NCBI RefSeq assembly: GCF_000002995.4
Contig: NW_025062479.1
Span: forward strand, 23,246,721 to 23,310,720
DNA length: 64,000 nucleotides
Direction: 5' to 3'
Source: Brugia malayi
Taxonomy: Eukaryota > Nematoda > Chromadorea > Rhabditida > Onchocercidae
A program made the position numbers and the translations under genes. The notes beneath the pieces were generated by a model. It did no database searches. It saw only the letters and a program-made list of their open reading frames with translations, and was not told where the DNA came from. Below, piece by piece: positions 60,801-64,000 of this stretch (position 1 is the first letter of the stretch; each line of letters starts with the position of its first letter).

Positions 60801-63800
60801 AACTGTTTTTGAGCATTTGAAACTTATTTTTAACGCTTTTTTTTTTTTTTTGTTTAAATTTTAAGCTTTTAAATTGCTCTGAAGTATGTGAGCTATTGCA
60901 ATCAAACTAGCTAAACATCATCAGCAACATTAATAATAGCTCCTTCAATTTTGAAAGTTCAATGACGTCAAAGTGACAAATTTTTTTTTAATGAAATTTA
61001 TTTAATAACAAAATTTTAATTCCACTTAACACATATCAATTATTTACAATCATAATAATTAAATTCCAAGAATAAAGCTTTGGAAAAAAAAGTAAACAAA
61101 TTAATTAAATAATTAAAGCTTAAAATTTATATTAATCTTTGCAAATAAACTAAACAAACAGTGTGTAATTATGATAAGATTATAATCAAATGTTTAACAG
61201 CATAAGCTTAATAAGCACTGAATAAATTTTAATATTTTGAAATTTTTTTTTGGAAGCTTTAAAATTTATTTTTTTTGAGTGACATGAGATTGACAATAAA
61301 AAGTTTCACCAAACAATTTCTAATTTTTCCTTGTTGTTTTGTTGTCAAGATTTTATGAGCTTTCAAATTTTTGACTTATAAAAGGATCTTTTATGATATT
61401 TGATACTTGATTGAAGTTAAAAAAACGAATTAAACTATTTAATTTTTTTCAACTATCAATTAACCATTTGCTTTTTTTTTAAAAAAAAAAATCACTAACA
61501 GATAAAATATGAATGCTTTGTTAGAATAATAAATTTGTTTACAATGTAAAAGCATCATTTTTGCTAATCATTTTGCGCTTTCACTTTCTCACTTTAATTA
61601 ATCGAACAATTTATTATCTTTTTTCTTTCTTTCTTCTTAATGAAATTTCAATAAAATTCTATAAATTCATTAATTTTTTTTCTTAAAATTTCATTTTTTA
61701 ACAAGTTTAACCTGTAATAATTCCAATTTTTGCGCATTTCAAAGTTTCTAACAAATTAAATCTCTAATTTATGCTAAATTTGAACATATTTCGATGGGTG
61801 TAATTTAAGCAGCGTAGCTAAATTTTAAAACAAAAATACATGCAAACAAAAAATTCTATTAATTATCCTTTAAAAATATTCTATTAGCTTTTAAAGCGTT
61901 TTTGAAAAATTTTCCAAAAAAGCATTGTTTAAATTTTGATAGATTTACTATTAATTTATGATCTTGTGAATTCATAGATAATTAATATTTACGATTAATT
62001 AAAAAACTGATTTACTAATAAATACATTTTGCCAAATATAATTTTATCACTGTACTTTTTTTTTTTCTACAATCATAATAACTTTAAATAAACATACTAG
62101 GCGCTAATAATTTGGAATATAAGAAAAGTAATTACTTTAAAATTAATCTATTAAAAAAAGGAATAAAAAAAATTTACAAATAAAATTTTTCATCATTAAT
62201 AAAATAGCAATAAAATAGCTTCAAAATAATATTTGTAAAATTAGCTATAAATATGTTTTAATTAATTAAAAATTATTATAATTGATTTATAAATTTTATA
62301 TTATAAAATTTCACCCATATATTTTACCAAAATTTTTTCATTAATTTTTTTTCAAATTTGCTTAATTCACTAAAACATAAGCAATGCTAAGTGATAGGTT
62401 AATTTTTTTTTTTTTTTTTTCTTTTGCAAATCACATGCCGACAAAATCAGTTGATCGATGATGGAAAAATTTTTCAGCAAATTTCATTTCCGCCTCTCAC
62501 ACATCCTTTCCATTCCTAATTGTTCACATTTTTTCTCACCTCTTAATAAAATGTTATTTTTTTTTATCTTTATGATGACAAAAATTTGACTCATTAAGAA
62601 ATTGTCACCAAGACGGAATATTTTTCCTTCTTTGACAAATTAGCGGAAATTATTGGAGAGCAAAAGAAATAAAAAAAAAAAAAAGTGCATTGATGTCGAA
62701 GTTTAGTGTTAAATAAACTGATTTTAACAACGTATTTGAAATATGATAAAATTCAAAATTGAAACCAAAAATTAATTCAATGAGATGCAAATTATTCTAG
62801 AAGGAAAGTAAGTAAATTTGCGCCTAAATTTGGTGACAATTGTGTGATTGCACGGCTAATTGATCGATTTGTTGTGTGTCAATTAACATGCAATTGTGTC
62901 ATTTGTTGTAATCTTAACATTTTGCGCAATTTTAATCTCTAATGATGTTTGAATTGTGAAATTGTAATTTATGCAACTTATTTTTTATAATGAATTGAAA
63001 TTATTATTTTTTGAATAAATGAATGACTAAAATTCAAATTTCTAATTGTTGATAAATCGCAAAAATATCAGTACTTTGTGGTAAATTCAAAAAATTAAAT
63101 TACTGCAATTTTGCATTCGATTATTTAATTTTTTATTGAAAATGCTTGGATAATTTATAAAAGACATTTAAGGGTGAAAATGAAAGAGAGAACGTGATTT
63201 ACGTGATTTTGATCAGAAAAACTGGAAAAGAAGCGTTCCTGAATTAAAGTAAGTTGCATTATTTATATACGTTAAAGTTTAATTAATATATTTAAATTTA
63301 AGTATTACTACTACTACGATGAAATTTTTATATTGCAGTAATTTGCTGATATTGAAATTTCTTTTTATTTCAAAATTGATCTGTTATTTTTGAAAAATTT
63401 CGTTTTATAATTTTATCAATGAATTTCAGATATTTTATGATGAATTTTTTGCATATTTTTGAAATTAAAATTTATTGATTGAATATATTATCAAATAATC
63501 TATAAGTTATGCGACAGTTTTAAGGTTATCATTGATCAGTTCAATTTTATTTATTAGCAACCATTTCTTTCTATGTCTAAAATCAAATTGGAATTTTGCA
63601 AATAATTTTTAAATTTAAATTTAGCAAATTTCAAGGTTTGATTTTGCTATTAAATATTGTTGATATCAATTTTAGTAATTTTATAAAGTGTATGATTATT
63701 ACAATGAGCATTTAATAGCATTAAATTTATAATTCTTGACTTTATGAAAATGATAATTCAGGTTAAAAAGATATTATGATTTTATGATCACAGAAATTGA

Positions 63801-64000
63801 TAATTTGACTGATTGTTTTGATTTCATTTTAAGTTAAATGCATAAAAATTATCCCATTAAATTCGAAGATATAAATTAAATTTTGAAAAACAATAAAAAA
63901 TTTCAAAGAATAATTTCTGTAGTAAGTTTTACTATTACTGTAATAGAATGCGTTGAAGATAATTTAAAAAATTCTAATACATTAAAAATAAAACCGAACC
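57805..64000. other. AT-rich right flank
   Basis: No gene was supported. It contains the ATC array at 59115-59750 and many A/T runs. At 63180-63248 a short frame (RERDLRDFDQKNWKRSVPEL) ends at a good GTAAGT donor (63249), so a first exon of a gene beyond the window is possible, but there is no in-frame ATG. Confidence 0.5.
59115..59750. repeat. ATC trinucleotide array (CATCATCACC type)
   Basis: About 630 bp of CAT/CAC/ATT triplets, with larger duplicated blocks such as ATCACTGTCATCACCATCAT and CATTTATCATCACTG. Minus-strand frames give Met/Asp runs and are artefacts. Confidence 0.93.

Noticed and set aside
1..64000. Transposons, rRNA, endosymbiont (Wolbachia-type) insertions
   Set aside because: No transposase, reverse transcriptase, rRNA or bacterial-type coding sequence was seen on either strand.

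Overview
This is nuclear DNA from a nematode, most likely a parasitic clade III (spirurid or filarial) worm. Intergenic DNA and introns are extremely AT-rich, full of A/T runs and simple repeats. Genes are small-exon eukaryotic genes with GT-AG introns and TTTCAG/TTTTAG acceptors. Several genes have an acceptor 10-37 nt before the ATG with no exon in front, the pattern expected for spliced-leader trans-splicing. The species assignment is inference. No bacterial, plasmid, phage, rRNA or CRISPR sequence was seen. All exon models were made by eye from open frames, splice-site dinucleotides and phase continuity.

Layout. 1-8.3 kb is an AT-rich gene desert with repeats. 8.3-24.4 kb is the compact, gene-dense part: an ARGLU1-like RNA-binding/coactivator protein (+), an ELMO-domain Arf-GAP (-), an OTUD6B deubiquitinase (-), the PC4/SUB1 transcription coactivator (+) and the SF3B6/p14 splicing factor (+). 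SF3B6 meets, tail to tail, a ten-exon Wnt gene with strong Wnt11-type sequence (-, 24.5-31.3 kb). The last intron of the Wnt gene holds a tRNA-Cys(GCA). The larger Wnt introns are packed with minisatellites, one of which copies the edge of a coding exon.

31.3-39.5 kb is a second AT-rich stretch with no gene found. 39.6-46.4 kb carries a cysteine-rich single-pass membrane protein (+). Its three shared exons can be joined in the same phase to at least three different terminal exons, giving alternative cytoplasmic tails; two of these tails are recognisably related to each other. 46.7-50.7 kb is an unrecognised eight-exon gene (+) for a 233-residue protein with three hydrophobic segments. From 50.7 kb to the end there is no convincing complete gene, only satellites (a 45-bp CCGCGG repeat, a degenerate TATCACGATTATT repeat, ATC and AAC arrays), a few perfect inverted repeats and isolated candidate exons.

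Functional themes. Three or four of the dense-cluster genes act in transcription or splicing (ARGLU1-like, SUB1, SF3B6) and two in membrane traffic or ubiquitin control (ELMOD, OTUD6B). The right half is devoted to secreted and membrane proteins. I see no evidence that these form one pathway. The most unusual items are the alternative-tail membrane gene, the Wnt exon edge caught in a tandem triplication, and several long perfect fold-back sequences.
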